From positions 1 to 64,000 of the forward strand of contig CAVOXO010000007.1 in assembly GCA_963700425.1 (NCBI GenBank): a DNA stretch of 64,000 nucleotides, read 5' to 3'. Both the position numbers and the translations under genes were made by a program. The DNA comes from CAVOXO01 sp963700425. GTDB lineage: Bacteria > Actinomycetota > Acidimicrobiia > Acidimicrobiales > Microtrichaceae. Positions 34,143 through 42,252 of this stretch are shown piece by piece; position 1 is the stretch's first letter; the number at the start of each line of letters is the position of its first letter. The notes beneath the pieces were generated by a model. The model had not been told where the DNA came from. It did no database searches and saw only the letters and a list, made by a program, of their open reading frames with translations.

Positions 34143-34723
34143 TTCAGCAGATCGTCCACCGACGCCATGCCATCGCGGTATCGACCGATGATCTGCTCCT
34201 GGACGTCGTCGACGATTCGATGCACGTTCATGCGGGTCAACGACACCGTGCGCTCGTAGTCCGCGAGGGACTCGGCGATCGCAATGATCTCGTCGTCGGA
34301 GAGCACGTCGAGTTCGCCCAATTGCCGAGGGGAGACGATCGCGTCGATGCTCGCCTGGATCTCCTCGGTGAAGGGGGGGAACTCGACGTCGCGCACCGGT
34401 CTCGGGTTCCCGCCGCCCCTGCTGTGTTGGGAGAGGGCGTCGGGCAACATCCCCAGCAGCTCGGGCGTGACGCCCTCGGAGTCGCCGCCGCGCGACCCGG
34501 CCTCGGCCTGGATGATGTCGAGGCGGCCCTGTGCCATCCGGCGACCGAAGGACAGTCCGGCCTCCACCGCGTTGAGGCTGTCGCGGAGGGTCCGGAGCTC
34601 GTCGATCGAACGGTCGCCCAGACGATCGAAGTCCGTCGACTCCATGATCTCGTTGAGTTCGCTGATCACGAGAAGTCGCTCCCCGGAGGTGGTGGCATGC
34701 TGCGTGGGTTCACGTTTGTTCAT
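34139..34723 (-). CDS. RsiG-like c-di-GMP-binding anti-sigma factor
   Basis: 194-aa helical protein. Residues 54-69 carry E54, S58, R61, Q65 and D69, exactly the E(X)3S(X)2R(X)3Q(X)3D c-di-GMP motif described for Streptomyces RsiG. A second copy at 157-172 has E157, S161, R164, H168 and D172, with His in place of Gln. One copy on each of two coiled-coil helices is the known RsiG layout. In Streptomyces the protein, armed by c-di-GMP, holds the sigma factor WhiG; no WhiG is in this window. Starts at ATG 34723 and is coupled to the XRE gene. Confidence 0.85.
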   Translation of the reverse strand: MNKREPTQHATTSGERLLVISELNEIMESTDFDRLGDRSIDELRTLRDSLNAVEAGLSFGRRMAQGRLDIIQAEAGSRGGDSEGVTPELLGMLPDALSQHSRGGGNPRPVRDVEFPPFTEEIQASIDAIVSPRQLGELDVLSDDEIIAIAESLADYERTVSLTRMNVHRIVDDVQEQIIGRYRDGMASVDDLLK

Positions 34724-34751
34724 CGGCAGTCGCCGTCCGTTCCTGAGGGGG

Positions 34752-35549
34752 TCATGACACCAGAGTGGCCGAGATGGCCACCACCGGGGCGGCCAGCAAC
34801 CATCCGTCGAGCCGCCGGGCTGCCGGAGCGGCCATTCGCGGCCGGGGAAGGATCCACGACCCCAGCAGCTGTCCGAGAGGACATGCGATGGCGCACAGGA
34901 GACCCACGACGAGCGTCGACCTTGCGGTGAACGGTGCCGGGGGCAGTTGGGCGAGAGCGAGAGCGGCGAAGAGGATACCGACGATGCCGCCGATGGGGCC
35001 GGCCAGCCGGCTCTCGTACCCCGCGCCCATGAGATAGTCACCGGCATCGAAGACACAGACCATCGATGTCAGGAAGATGAACGCCATGGGATCGACCTGA
35101 GCCGTGGCCACCGCAGCGGCTCCGGCGAGACCGAAGAAGAGGCCCGAACGCAGAGTGGCCGACGCCGCCTCGAGGTTGGCGGCCAGTTGTTCCCCCCGGG
35201 GCACGGCTCTGGGCAACGAGGTCTCGGGGCCCAGTGCGACCGCAGCCAGCGCCAGGAGGATGAGGACACCACCGAGCACCCGATGGCCGAACCAGGCGGC
35301 GAGCGGCGCGAGGGCGGCTCCGACCCCGGCCACCAGCTGGTTGACCGCGACCCGGTGACGACGCCATGCGGCCGCGGTCTGCAGCGCGGCCACCCCCACG
35401 ACCAGCCCGAAGAGCAGCGCGATGGCGAAAGCGCCGAGCAGGTACGCCACGATGAGGGCGAGGAACCACACGACGCCCAATCGCATCCGCGGCCCGGTCA
35501 GGTCGGGCTCCGCCACATAGGTGGCGAGCCGTTGGCGAACGTCGCTCAT
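34752..35549 (-). CDS. CDP-diglyceride synthase-like membrane protein, active site degenerate
   Basis: 265 aa with about seven to eight helices. DAGDYLMGAGYESRLAGPIGG (near residue 170) and the C-terminal PRPRMAAPAARRLDGWLL resemble the CdsA-family positions for the metal-binding Asp and the His-Gly-Gly...Asp-Arg-x-Asp signature, but the His-Gly-Gly and several charged residues are missing. It may therefore be a non-catalytic relative or a different transferase. It starts 7 bases after the MoaD-like stop and precedes the RsiG-like gene. Confidence 0.65.
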   Translation of the reverse strand: MSDVRQRLATYVAEPDLTGPRMRLGVVWFLALIVAYLLGAFAIALLFGLVVGVAALQTAAAWRRHRVAVNQLVAGVGAALAPLAAWFGHRVLGGVLILLALAAVALGPETSLPRAVPRGEQLAANLEAASATLRSGLFFGLAGAAAVATAQVDPMAFIFLTSMVCVFDAGDYLMGAGYESRLAGPIGGIVGILFAALALAQLPPAPFTARSTLVVGLLCAIACPLGQLLGSWILPRPRMAAPAARRLDGWLLAAPVVAISATLVS

Positions 35550-35556
35550 GTCGGCG

Positions 35557-35793
35557 TCACCCTCCCGACACCGGCGGCAGCACCGCGACCTCGTCGCGAC
35601 CCGACACCGGGGCGTCGCTCTCCGCCGGCTCGCCGTTCACCCACACCCGGCACAGAGGCAGAAGGGCCACGAAGTCGGGGCCGTAACGATCGGCAGCCGC
35701 CTCGAGAACTCCGTCGACCGTCGTCGCGTCGATGTCGTCGATCCCAACTCCGGCGGCTTCGCGTGCCTGGGCGAAGAGTCGGATGACGGCCAC
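35557..35793 (-). CDS. MoaD/ThiS-family small sulfur-carrier protein
   Basis: 78-aa ubiquitin-like fold with the required C-terminal Gly-Gly (LPPVSGG). MoaD-type carriers give sulfur to molybdopterin; ThiS-type carriers to thiazole. The middle segment (VWVNGEPAESDAPVSGRDEVAVLPP) is closer to MoaD, but no other moa gene is nearby. The GTG has TACGCT six bases upstream. Confidence 0.85.
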   Translation of the reverse strand: MAVIRLFAQAREAAGVGIDDIDATTVDGVLEAAADRYGPDFVALLPLCRVWVNGEPAESDAPVSGRDEVAVLPPVSGG

Positions 35794-35799
35794 CGAAGG

Positions 35800-35805
35800 A
35801 GCGTA
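35800..35805 (-). promoter_or_regulatory. -10 hexamer TACGCT, leaderless promoter of the MoaD-like gene
   Basis: TANNNT six bases before GTG 35793. The opposite-strand promoter of the phosphatase lies 18 bases away. Confidence 0.5.
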
Positions 35806-35822
35806 GCCGTGGCGTCGCCACG

Positions 35823-35828
35823 TACCGT
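35823..35828 (+). promoter_or_regulatory. -10 hexamer TACCGT, leaderless promoter of the phosphatase
   Basis: TANNNT seven bases before ATG 35836. Confidence 0.5.
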
Positions 35829-35835
35829 GGTGCGG

Positions 35836-36426
35836 ATGTCACGGCTCCTGCTGGTTCGTCACGGACAGTCCGAGTGGAACGCCGCCGGCCGATGGCAGGG
35901 CCAGGCGGACCCCCCGTTGACCGAGCTGGGAATGCAGCAGGCGGCCCACGCGGCCACGGCGCTGGGAACGGTGGACGGGATCTTCGCCTCGGTTCTCCAG
36001 CGGGCCCGGGACACCGCGGAGATCATCTCCTCCGCGCTGGGCGTGGGTCCGGTGGTGATCGTCGACGAGCTGATGGAGCGCCACGCGGGCGAATGGCAGG
36101 GATTCACCCGTGAGGAGATCGACCGGTCGTACCCCGGCTATCTCGCCGAGGGCCGGCGGCCACCGGGGTGGGAGACCGATGACGACCTCTCGATCCGGGC
36201 CTGGAGCGCGCTCGACGCGATCGACTCGATCCTCGACGGTGGCGAGGCCATCGTCGTGACGCACGGCGGCCTCATCTACCGGATCGAGGGCGATCTGGGC
36301 GCACGTTTCGAGCGAATCTCGAACCTCGGAGGGCGATGGGTCGAGTCAGGTCCCCGAGGCTTCGTCCTCGGGGAGCGAATCGAGTTGCTCGAGGGCGGCG
36401 AGATCACCATCCCCGACCAGATCTGA
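35836..36426 (+). CDS. Histidine phosphatase (phosphoglycerate mutase-like) family protein
   Basis: 196 aa. The catalytic LLVRHGQSEWN is at residues 5-15; the second His is in VVTHGGLI near residue 140. FASVLQRARDTAEII and ERHAGEWQGFTREEI are family stretches. Substrate not evident: the family includes phosphatases of sugars, nucleotides and proteins. ATG 35836 is favoured by the promoter and the length; a much longer open frame upstream is the shadow of the MoaD-like gene. Confidence 0.9.
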   Translation: MSRLLLVRHGQSEWNAAGRWQGQADPPLTELGMQQAAHAATALGTVDGIFASVLQRARDTAEIISSALGVGPVVIVDELMERHAGEWQGFTREEIDRSYPGYLAEGRRPPGWETDDDLSIRAWSALDAIDSILDGGEAIVVTHGGLIYRIEGDLGARFERISNLGGRWVESGPRGFVLGERIELLEGGEITIPDQI

Positions 36427-36690
36427 GGCCGCGGCACCGGGCCCGTCGTCGATCGTTCCCGGTAGGGTCCCCTGCGTCGCGGGGGCCGGCTCATCGACGT
36501 CGAAACGTGCGCCGGCAGCCAACGCCTCGATCGCCGAGACGCGGTCGATCGGGGCGAGATCGCTCGCCATGATCCGCTCGATGGCCTCGAGGGCGGCGGC
36601 CGCGTCGGCCAGATCCTGTTCGAGGGCCGAGAGCCGGTCCTCGTCGACGGCCGGGGTGACCAGGTCGGTGTGCTGCACGTCGCCGATCAT
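36346..36690 (-). CDS. Small acidic helical protein, unknown
   Basis: 114 aa, strongly acidic. Residues 20-45 (RLSALEQDLADAAAALEAIERI) form a likely short coiled coil, a pattern also seen before the zinc finger of DksA/TraR-like proteins; no zinc finger is present here. The start could be ATG 36690 or GTG 36678. Its 3' end overlaps the phosphatase by 81 bases on the opposite strand, a large overlap that lowers confidence. Confidence 0.6.
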   Translation of the reverse strand: MIGDVQHTDLVTPAVDEDRLSALEQDLADAAAALEAIERIMASDLAPIDRVSAIEALAAGARFDVDEPAPATQGTLPGTIDDGPGAAASDLVGDGDLAALEQLDSLPEDEASGT

Positions 36691-36709
36691 AACGACCGAG
36701 AGGGCTCGG

Positions 36710-36715
36710 TATCAT
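36710..36715 (+). promoter_or_regulatory. -10 hexamer TATCAT
   Basis: TANNNT eight bases before ATG 36724. Confidence 0.4.
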
Positions 36716-36723
36716 CGCCGCCC

Positions 36724-37158
36724 ATGACGCTGCACCAACTGGCCGTCACGGCCACGGAGGGCAGCCGGCTCGACACGATGGTCCGGTTGTTCCTGGTGGC
36801 CGCGCTGATCATCTCGCCGTTCGCGTTCTCGACCGTGCGGCGCCTTCGTGCCGATCGGTGGGCACGTCGTTCGCCTGGGGACACCGACGAAGCTCCGCCT
36901 CCCGGCCACGACATCGACCCCGGCGACCTCGGACTCGTCATCACCCAGATCGACGATGCGCCGGACCGGTTCGACGCCGACGGAATCGACGAGCTGATCA
37001 TCGCGCCGGCTGCCGGATTGACCCTCGACGGTCGGCCGGTCGACGACACCGTGGTGGCCGCGCTGGTGGCCGATGCCGCAGCCCGGTCGGGAGTGGAGGT
37101 GGTCCGTGACCCGGCCACCACTCCCCCCCGTTTCGTGGTGCGGCGTCGGACGGGGTGA
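36724..37158 (+). CDS. Small single-helix membrane protein, unknown
   Basis: 144 aa with a helix at about residues 19-37 (MVRLFLVAALIISPFAFS) and a cytoplasmic or exported domain without recognisable motif. Convergent with the next gene, their stops being nine bases apart. Confidence 0.65.
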   Translation: MTLHQLAVTATEGSRLDTMVRLFLVAALIISPFAFSTVRRLRADRWARRSPGDTDEAPPPGHDIDPGDLGLVITQIDDAPDRFDADGIDELIIAPAAGLTLDGRPVDDTVVAALVADAAARSGVEVVRDPATTPPRFVVRRRTG

Positions 37159-37166
37159 CGGTCGGT

Positions 37167-37751
37167 TCAGTTCGATCGCATCGTGGTGGGTACGGTTCCG
37201 TCCCAGTCGAGATCGAAGCGACGGAGATCCTCCACCGCGTCCTCGTGCGCACGGATCCGCTCATCGACGTCGCGGTGATGGCGGTCCCACTCCGTCGCCG
37301 ACATCAGCTGAGGATCCAGCTCCGCCGCCACGGTGACGAGACGCCGCCCCGACCGCTCGATCGACTCCACTCGAGCGGCGATCACCGACAGGCCCACCGC
37401 CCGATCGCGACCGTGCACGCTGCGTGACAGCGCAAGGCTCCGGTCGGTGTCCGCGGCGAGCTCCTCGAGTTCGTCCGCCATGTCCTGCAGCGGGGTCGGC
37501 GAACGCCGACGTCGCGGCGGGGGAACGGCGAGACGAACCGACGCCACCGCGTCACGCAGTCGTCGATGAAGCCGGGCCTGCCGGCTCGGGCTCCACATCC
37601 ACCGGGTGGGAGCCCAGCCCCGCCGGCGGGGCGAAACCCGGTTCGCCCTGCGCAGGGACAGGACTGCGAACCCGATGAACAGCGTGGCGGTCCCCACGGC
37701 GACAGCCATGACGATCACCACCGCAGCGAGCATGTCGGCGAGGAATCCCAC
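37167..37751 (-). CDS. Membrane-anchored helical protein, unknown
   Basis: 194 aa: a helix at residues 8-33, an Arg-rich linker (35-80), then about 110 residues of predicted helix with charged heptads (MADELEELAADTDRSLALS). No family recognised. Its start faces the MoxR gene 109 bases away. Confidence 0.7.
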   Translation of the reverse strand: MGFLADMLAAVVIVMAVAVGTATLFIGFAVLSLRRANRVSPRRRGWAPTRWMWSPSRQARLHRRLRDAVASVRLAVPPPRRRRSPTPLQDMADELEELAADTDRSLALSRSVHGRDRAVGLSVIAARVESIERSGRRLVTVAAELDPQLMSATEWDRHHRDVDERIRAHEDAVEDLRRFDLDWDGTVPTTMRSN

Positions 37752-37860
37752 GACCAGATCGTATTCCAGACGACGTCGTCGAGGATTCGCGCCCTTCCCC
37801 TTGCGGGCCCATCAAACATGTGTTCGTATGGGCGGGGGCTCGACGGAGAGGTGACGACCG

Positions 37861-38946
37861 GTGGGAAACACGGTACGCGACGCGCTGGCGATCGCCGTTC
37901 AGATCGGTCAACCGGTGTTGTTGTGGGGCGGGCCGGGAGAGGGCAAGTCCACCGTCATCGAGCAGGTGGCCGATCAACTCGGCCGACCGTGTGAGGTGGT
38001 GGTCGGAAGCGTGCGTGAGGCATCCGACTTCGTGGGCCTCCCGGTCCGCACGGGGGCGTCGGTCGACTTCGCCCCACCCAGCTGGGCGACCCGTTGTCTC
38101 GAGAAGCCCGACACGGTCGTGTTCCTCGACGAGCTGACCACCGCCCAACCGTCGGTCCAGGCAGCGATGTTGCGGGTGGTCCTCGAACGCGCCGTGGGCG
38201 ATCTGCGGCTCCCGGACACGGTGTCATTCGTGGCCGCGGCGAACCCGCCTGAGGTGTCGGCGGGCGGAGATGACCTTGCCCCTCCGCTGGCCAATCGCTT
38301 CTGCCACCTCGACTGGGAGGCGGAGACCGCCGAGTGGGTGTCGGGAATGCTGCGGGGCTGGCAACCCTCACCGATTCCTGTCGTACCGGAGTGCAGGACC
38401 GGCTTCGAGGACCGTTGGCGGGCGGTCCTCGCCGGCTTCATCAGCGCCCGGCCCTCGATCCTCCGCCAGGTACCCACCGACCTGGTCGCCCAGGGCCGCG
38501 CCTGGCCGTCACCGCGCACATGGGACCGGGCCCACCGGCTCGCCGCGGCGGCCGACGCCGCCGGAGCATCGAAGGGGGCCAGGGCCGTGCTCGTCGAAGG
38601 CCTCGTCGGACCGGGAGCGGCCATCGAGTTCCTCCGCTTCGCCGAGAACGTGGACCTCCCCGACCCCGAAGAGCTGCTCGTCGATCCGTCGGGGCTGAAG
38701 GCCGACTCCCGGATCGATCTGTTGCTGGCGTCGCTGGCGTCGGTCACGACCGCGGTGGCCGCCGAGCCGACCGAAGAGCGCTGGGCCGCCGCATGGGACG
38801 TGCTGGAGTTCGCCTGTGCCGCCGGTCGAGCCGATGTCGCGGCCATCAGCGCGGTCGGCCTTCTGGAGCTGCGCGAGCGGGGATGGGCCGCCCCGCCGGC
38901 CGCCGCCGCGTTCGCCCCCATGCTGCGCTCCGCCGAGCTGGTGTGA
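37861..38946 (+). CDS. MoxR-type AAA+ ATPase
   Basis: 361 aa. Walker A is GGPGEGKST (residues 23-31), Walker B VVFLDELTTA (near 90) and sensor I AAANPPEVS (near 125). The remaining 200 residues are an all-helical lid with no known motif. MoxR ATPases act as chaperones for VWA proteins that bind metal; the next gene encodes such a protein, its start five bases past this stop. GTG start; GGAGAGG lies nine bases upstream. Confidence 0.88.
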   Translation: MGNTVRDALAIAVQIGQPVLLWGGPGEGKSTVIEQVADQLGRPCEVVVGSVREASDFVGLPVRTGASVDFAPPSWATRCLEKPDTVVFLDELTTAQPSVQAAMLRVVLERAVGDLRLPDTVSFVAAANPPEVSAGGDDLAPPLANRFCHLDWEAETAEWVSGMLRGWQPSPIPVVPECRTGFEDRWRAVLAGFISARPSILRQVPTDLVAQGRAWPSPRTWDRAHRLAAAADAAGASKGARAVLVEGLVGPGAAIEFLRFAENVDLPDPEELLVDPSGLKADSRIDLLLASLASVTTAVAAEPTEERWAAAWDVLEFACAAGRADVAAISAVGLLELRERGWAAPPAAAAFAPMLRSAELV

Positions 38947-38950
38947 CCTC

Positions 38951-40168
38951 ATGACCGCCGTCACCTCGACTGCGGCGCCCGGCCTGGGCCCCGGCGATAC
39001 GGAGTTCTTTGCCGCGGCACGCCTTCGGGCCGCTCGGCAACAGCCGTATCTCGCCACTGCGCTGTTCAGTCTCGTGCCGATCGCCTCGCCCGGCTACGGG
39101 ACCTTCGGAGTCGACCGCTGGTGGCGCGTGTATGTCGACATGGACGTGGCGCGCCGCTGGGGAGTCGTGGCGACAGCCGCCGTTCTCCTGCACGAGGCGC
39201 ACCACGTCGTGCGCGATCACCACGGCCGGTGCGATCGGGTGGCCAGGCACCCCGATCGCTCCCGTCTCTGGAACCTCGCGGGTGACGCGGCCATCAACGA
39301 CGATCTCGTCGCCGACGGACTTGCGCTTCCCGATCCACTGCTGCCTCGACACCTCGGGGTCGCCGCCGGAGGAGTCGAGGAGGTCTACTACCGCCACCTC
39401 CTCGACACCTACGAACGGCCCGAACGTGAATCGTGCGGATCAGGAGCGGGGGGCGAACCAGTACCGGGCGAGATCGACACCGATCCCACCGGAACAGAGG
39501 GTGTGGACGACGTCGACGCCGCCGCGATCCGGCGGGGGGTGGCCCACGAGGTGGTCGCGTCGGTCGGGACCGACCGGGCCGCCTCGCCCGGTCTGGCCCG
39601 ATGGGCGCGCGATCTCCTCGCCCCTCAGGTGCCGTGGCAGAGCCTGCTTCGTTCCGCCCTGGGCCACAGCGTGCGGGCCATGACGTCGCGCAGTCATCCG
39701 GACTGGACCCGCGTCGACCGTCGCGCCGACAGCCGGCCCGACTTCCCCCGACCGGGGGCCCGACACCATCGACCCCTCGTCGCGGTCGTCGTGGACACCT
39801 CGGCATCGATGTCCCCCGCGTTGCTCGACGCGGCGGTCACCGAGATCAACGCCCTCCTGCATCGCGGAGGGCTGCGGGAGCTCGTCGTCGTCGTCTGCGA
39901 CGCGACCGCCGTCCGTCCTCAGCGGGTCCGCCGACTGGGCGACCTCACCCTGCGCGGCGGCGGGGGAACCGACCTGCGGGTGGGCATCGACGTCGCTGCG
40001 ACCATGCGGCCGACCCCCTCGATCATCGTCGTGCTGACCGACGGCTGGACGCCGTGGCCCCCTGCGGCGCCGGCACGGGCGTCGTTGATCGCCGTCGTGA
40101 TCGGGAAGGACGCTCCGCTGCCCACGGGGACGGGCATCACCGCGGTCAGGATCGAGGATCGACGATGA
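38951..40168 (+). CDS. VWA protein with N-terminal metallopeptidase-like domain (DUF2201-type)
   Basis: 405 aa. H81-E82-x-x-H85 in LLHEAHHVVRDH followed by WNLAGDAAINDDL is the zinc-peptidase-like N-domain of this family. Residues 275-405 form a VWA-like domain whose metal site starts VVVDTSASMS and includes the conserved GGGGTDLR and VVLTDG. Whether it cleaves anything is unknown. Coupled downstream gene: ATGA overlap at 40165. The pair resembles RavA-ViaA in logic only. Confidence 0.88.
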   Translation: MTAVTSTAAPGLGPGDTEFFAAARLRAARQQPYLATALFSLVPIASPGYGTFGVDRWWRVYVDMDVARRWGVVATAAVLLHEAHHVVRDHHGRCDRVARHPDRSRLWNLAGDAAINDDLVADGLALPDPLLPRHLGVAAGGVEEVYYRHLLDTYERPERESCGSGAGGEPVPGEIDTDPTGTEGVDDVDAAAIRRGVAHEVVASVGTDRAASPGLARWARDLLAPQVPWQSLLRSALGHSVRAMTSRSHPDWTRVDRRADSRPDFPRPGARHHRPLVAVVVDTSASMSPALLDAAVTEINALLHRGGLRELVVVVCDATAVRPQRVRRLGDLTLRGGGGTDLRVGIDVAATMRPTPSIIVVLTDGWTPWPPAAPARASLIAVVIGKDAPLPTGTGITAVRIEDRR

Positions 40169-41250
40169 CGGCGGCGCTGTGCGGGCCCGACGGCATCGTC
40201 ACGTCGCTCGGCGTCTCCGATCATCTCGCCGAATGCCCTGACACGCATCTGACCTTTCCTCTGTGCTCGTGGTGTCGGTGGGCGCTCTCGACCTCGGAGA
40301 TCGAGTCGCTGGTCGCGCTACGACGCGACATCGGGGCCCTGAGCAACGCCCCCACCGAGGGCACGGTGGCGTGGGTCGTGGCGGCGTCCGAGGCCGAGCG
40401 GCTGTTCGTCGAGACCGATGTCGGGGCCGTGATCGTTCCGTCCGCCCGTTCCCTGGCCGTCCGGCTTCGCGACGAGGTGGCAGAACAGCTCGCCGGGCTT
40501 CGCCGTCGGATCGGTTCGATGGCGGCACCCGGCGGGCCCGTCGAGAGCCGCTGCCTGGCCGGCTCGGGGCCGATCGCCGCGGTTGCGGTGCAACACCGCC
40601 GGTACCGAGCGACCCTGGCACGACTTCCCGCCGACGTGGCGAGACGGCTCACGGCACTGTCCGCCAGGCTGTCGGCCGAGATCCAGTTCGCCGGCCTGCT
40701 CCCGATCCTCGACGACCTCCATCCGATCGACGTTCCACCACTGGCCACCCAGCCCGAGTGGGAGCGTCTGAGGCCCGCTGACCAGGCCGCAGCGCGTCGG
40801 CGACGTCGGGCCCCTGCGAACGGGCCGGCCGAGGGGTCATTGGAGGCGTTCGTCGTCGAGGCGCTGATCGACGGGGTCACCTCGGATCTCATCGAAATGG
40901 GCGCCGACCTGGGCACTGCGGCCCCGCCCGTCCGCGTCACCCGACCCGTCGGCGACGAAACGCTGTCATCACGCAGCCGGCTCACGTTGTGGCGGGTGGC
41001 GGACATCGACTGGAACCTCACCTTCGTGGACAGCGGACAGGCCAGCTGCTGGGACGCTCGGGTCGAGGGAGAGGTGATCGTGACCGACGTTCCCTGGTTC
41101 GTGGCCCTCGCCGTCGATGCCGCGGCATCGATGGGTCGCACGAGCGCCACCCATCAGGGCCGCCCGACGGGCCGACGGGGTGACGGTCCGCCCGCCATCG
41201 CATCGTCGCGAGGCCCCCGTACTGGCGTCACCCGCACTTCGCGGCTGTGA
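40165..41250 (+). CDS. Third gene of the MoxR-VWA cassette, function unknown
   Basis: 361 aa, no recognised family. Near the N-terminus CPDTHLTFPLCSWC has three Cys and one His and could bind zinc. The centre is helical with many Arg/Ala; the last 30 residues are basic and low complexity. The ATG overlaps the VWA stop (ATGA), so it is made with the other two proteins and could be their substrate, adaptor or partner (inference). Confidence 0.78.
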   Translation: MTAALCGPDGIVTSLGVSDHLAECPDTHLTFPLCSWCRWALSTSEIESLVALRRDIGALSNAPTEGTVAWVVAASEAERLFVETDVGAVIVPSARSLAVRLRDEVAEQLAGLRRRIGSMAAPGGPVESRCLAGSGPIAAVAVQHRRYRATLARLPADVARRLTALSARLSAEIQFAGLLPILDDLHPIDVPPLATQPEWERLRPADQAAARRRRRAPANGPAEGSLEAFVVEALIDGVTSDLIEMGADLGTAAPPVRVTRPVGDETLSSRSRLTLWRVADIDWNLTFVDSGQASCWDARVEGEVIVTDVPWFVALAVDAAASMGRTSATHQGRPTGRRGDGPPAIASSRGPRTGVTRTSRL

Positions 41251-41272
41251 TGACGGACCGGAGGTGATCCCG

Positions 41273-42070
41273 ATGCGGTTCCGAAGAGCAGGGGCATGGT
41301 GGGTGGTGCCGGCAGGTGTGGTCACCGCTGCGGTGATGGCGCTGCCGTCGGCCGGGTGCAGCAGCGACAGCGCCGACGACGACGCCGCGTCGGCCACGTC
41401 GGCGCCGGTGATCGACGTCGGCGATGGCGATGGCGACTCCTACGCACCGGCGATCGATCCGGCCGCGTTCGTGGAGGTGATCGACAATCCCCACATGCCT
41501 CTCAGCCCGGGCTCCACCTGGATCTACGAGGGGACCGACGGCGACACCACCGAACACATCGAGGTGCAGGTCACCAAGGAACGTCGGGAGGTCATGGGGA
41601 TCTCCGCGGTGGTGGTGCATGACACCGTGTCCGAGAACGGCGAGATCGTCGAGGACACCTTCGACTGGTACGCGCAGGATGTCGAGGGCAACGTCTGGTA
41701 TCTCGGCGAGGACTCCCGGGAGTTCGAAGACGGCGAGCAGGTCAGCACGGCGGGATCGTGGGAGGCAGGAGTCGACGGCGCCCAACCGGGAATCGTCATG
41801 AAGGCCACGCCCGAGGTCGGCGATGCGTACCGTCAGGAATTCCTCGTCGGCGAAGCCGAGGACATGGCGGAGGTCGTGGAGCTGGGCGCGTCCGAGTCCG
41901 TGCCCGCCGGCGCATTCGATCGGCTCGTCGTGATCCGGGAATGGAACCCCCTCGAACCCGACGTGGTGGAGGAGAAGTACTACGCGCCGGGCGTCGGCGT
42001 GGTTCTCGAAGAGGTCACCGAGGGTGGCGCGGGTCGCATCGAACTCGTCGAGTACCTCCAGGGCCCCTGA
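41273..42070 (+). CDS. Secreted or lipid-anchored acidic protein, unknown
   Basis: 265 aa with signal peptide (residues 1-28) and lipobox-like PSAGC, an acidic Asp/Ala-rich spacer, and a domain beginning VEVIDNPHMPLSPGSTWIYEG (about residue 66) that continues with alternating strands, and includes DWYAQDVEGNVWYLGED. The ribosome-binding site GGAGGTGA is unusually strong. It directly follows the three-gene cassette and may share its transcript. Confidence 0.8.
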   Translation: MRFRRAGAWWVVPAGVVTAAVMALPSAGCSSDSADDDAASATSAPVIDVGDGDGDSYAPAIDPAAFVEVIDNPHMPLSPGSTWIYEGTDGDTTEHIEVQVTKERREVMGISAVVVHDTVSENGEIVEDTFDWYAQDVEGNVWYLGEDSREFEDGEQVSTAGSWEAGVDGAQPGIVMKATPEVGDAYRQEFLVGEAEDMAEVVELGASESVPAGAFDRLVVIREWNPLEPDVVEEKYYAPGVGVVLEEVTEGGAGRIELVEYLQGP

Positions 42071-42131
42071 GCGACGACCGCCCAACCCGACGCACCTGAC
42101 GCAGCCGACCGGGACGTACTAGACCTGTTCC

Positions 42132-42207
42132 GCCCCTGTAGCCAAGCGGTCAAGGCAGCGGACTTTTAATCCGAAGATCGTGGGTTCGAGTCCCACCAGG
42201 GGCACCA
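42132..42207 (+). tRNA. tRNA-Lys (anticodon TTT), CCA encoded
   Basis: Cloverleaf traced by eye: acceptor strands GCCCCTG/CAGGGGC, T-arm GTGGG TTCGAGT CCCAC, anticodon loop CTTTTAA giving anticodon TTT, and discriminator A followed by an encoded CCA at 42205-42207. The first base pair of the anticodon stem is mismatched (G-A). The next gene begins 46 bases downstream. Confidence 0.95.
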
Positions 42208-42252
42208 CGGGATTCCTCGACTCCCACGCCACCGACGCGGGACGATGGTCCC

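Noticed and set aside
39433..40164. In-frame upstream extension of the third cassette gene
   Set aside because: It runs through the VWA gene in another frame; the ATGA overlap at 40165 is the natural start.
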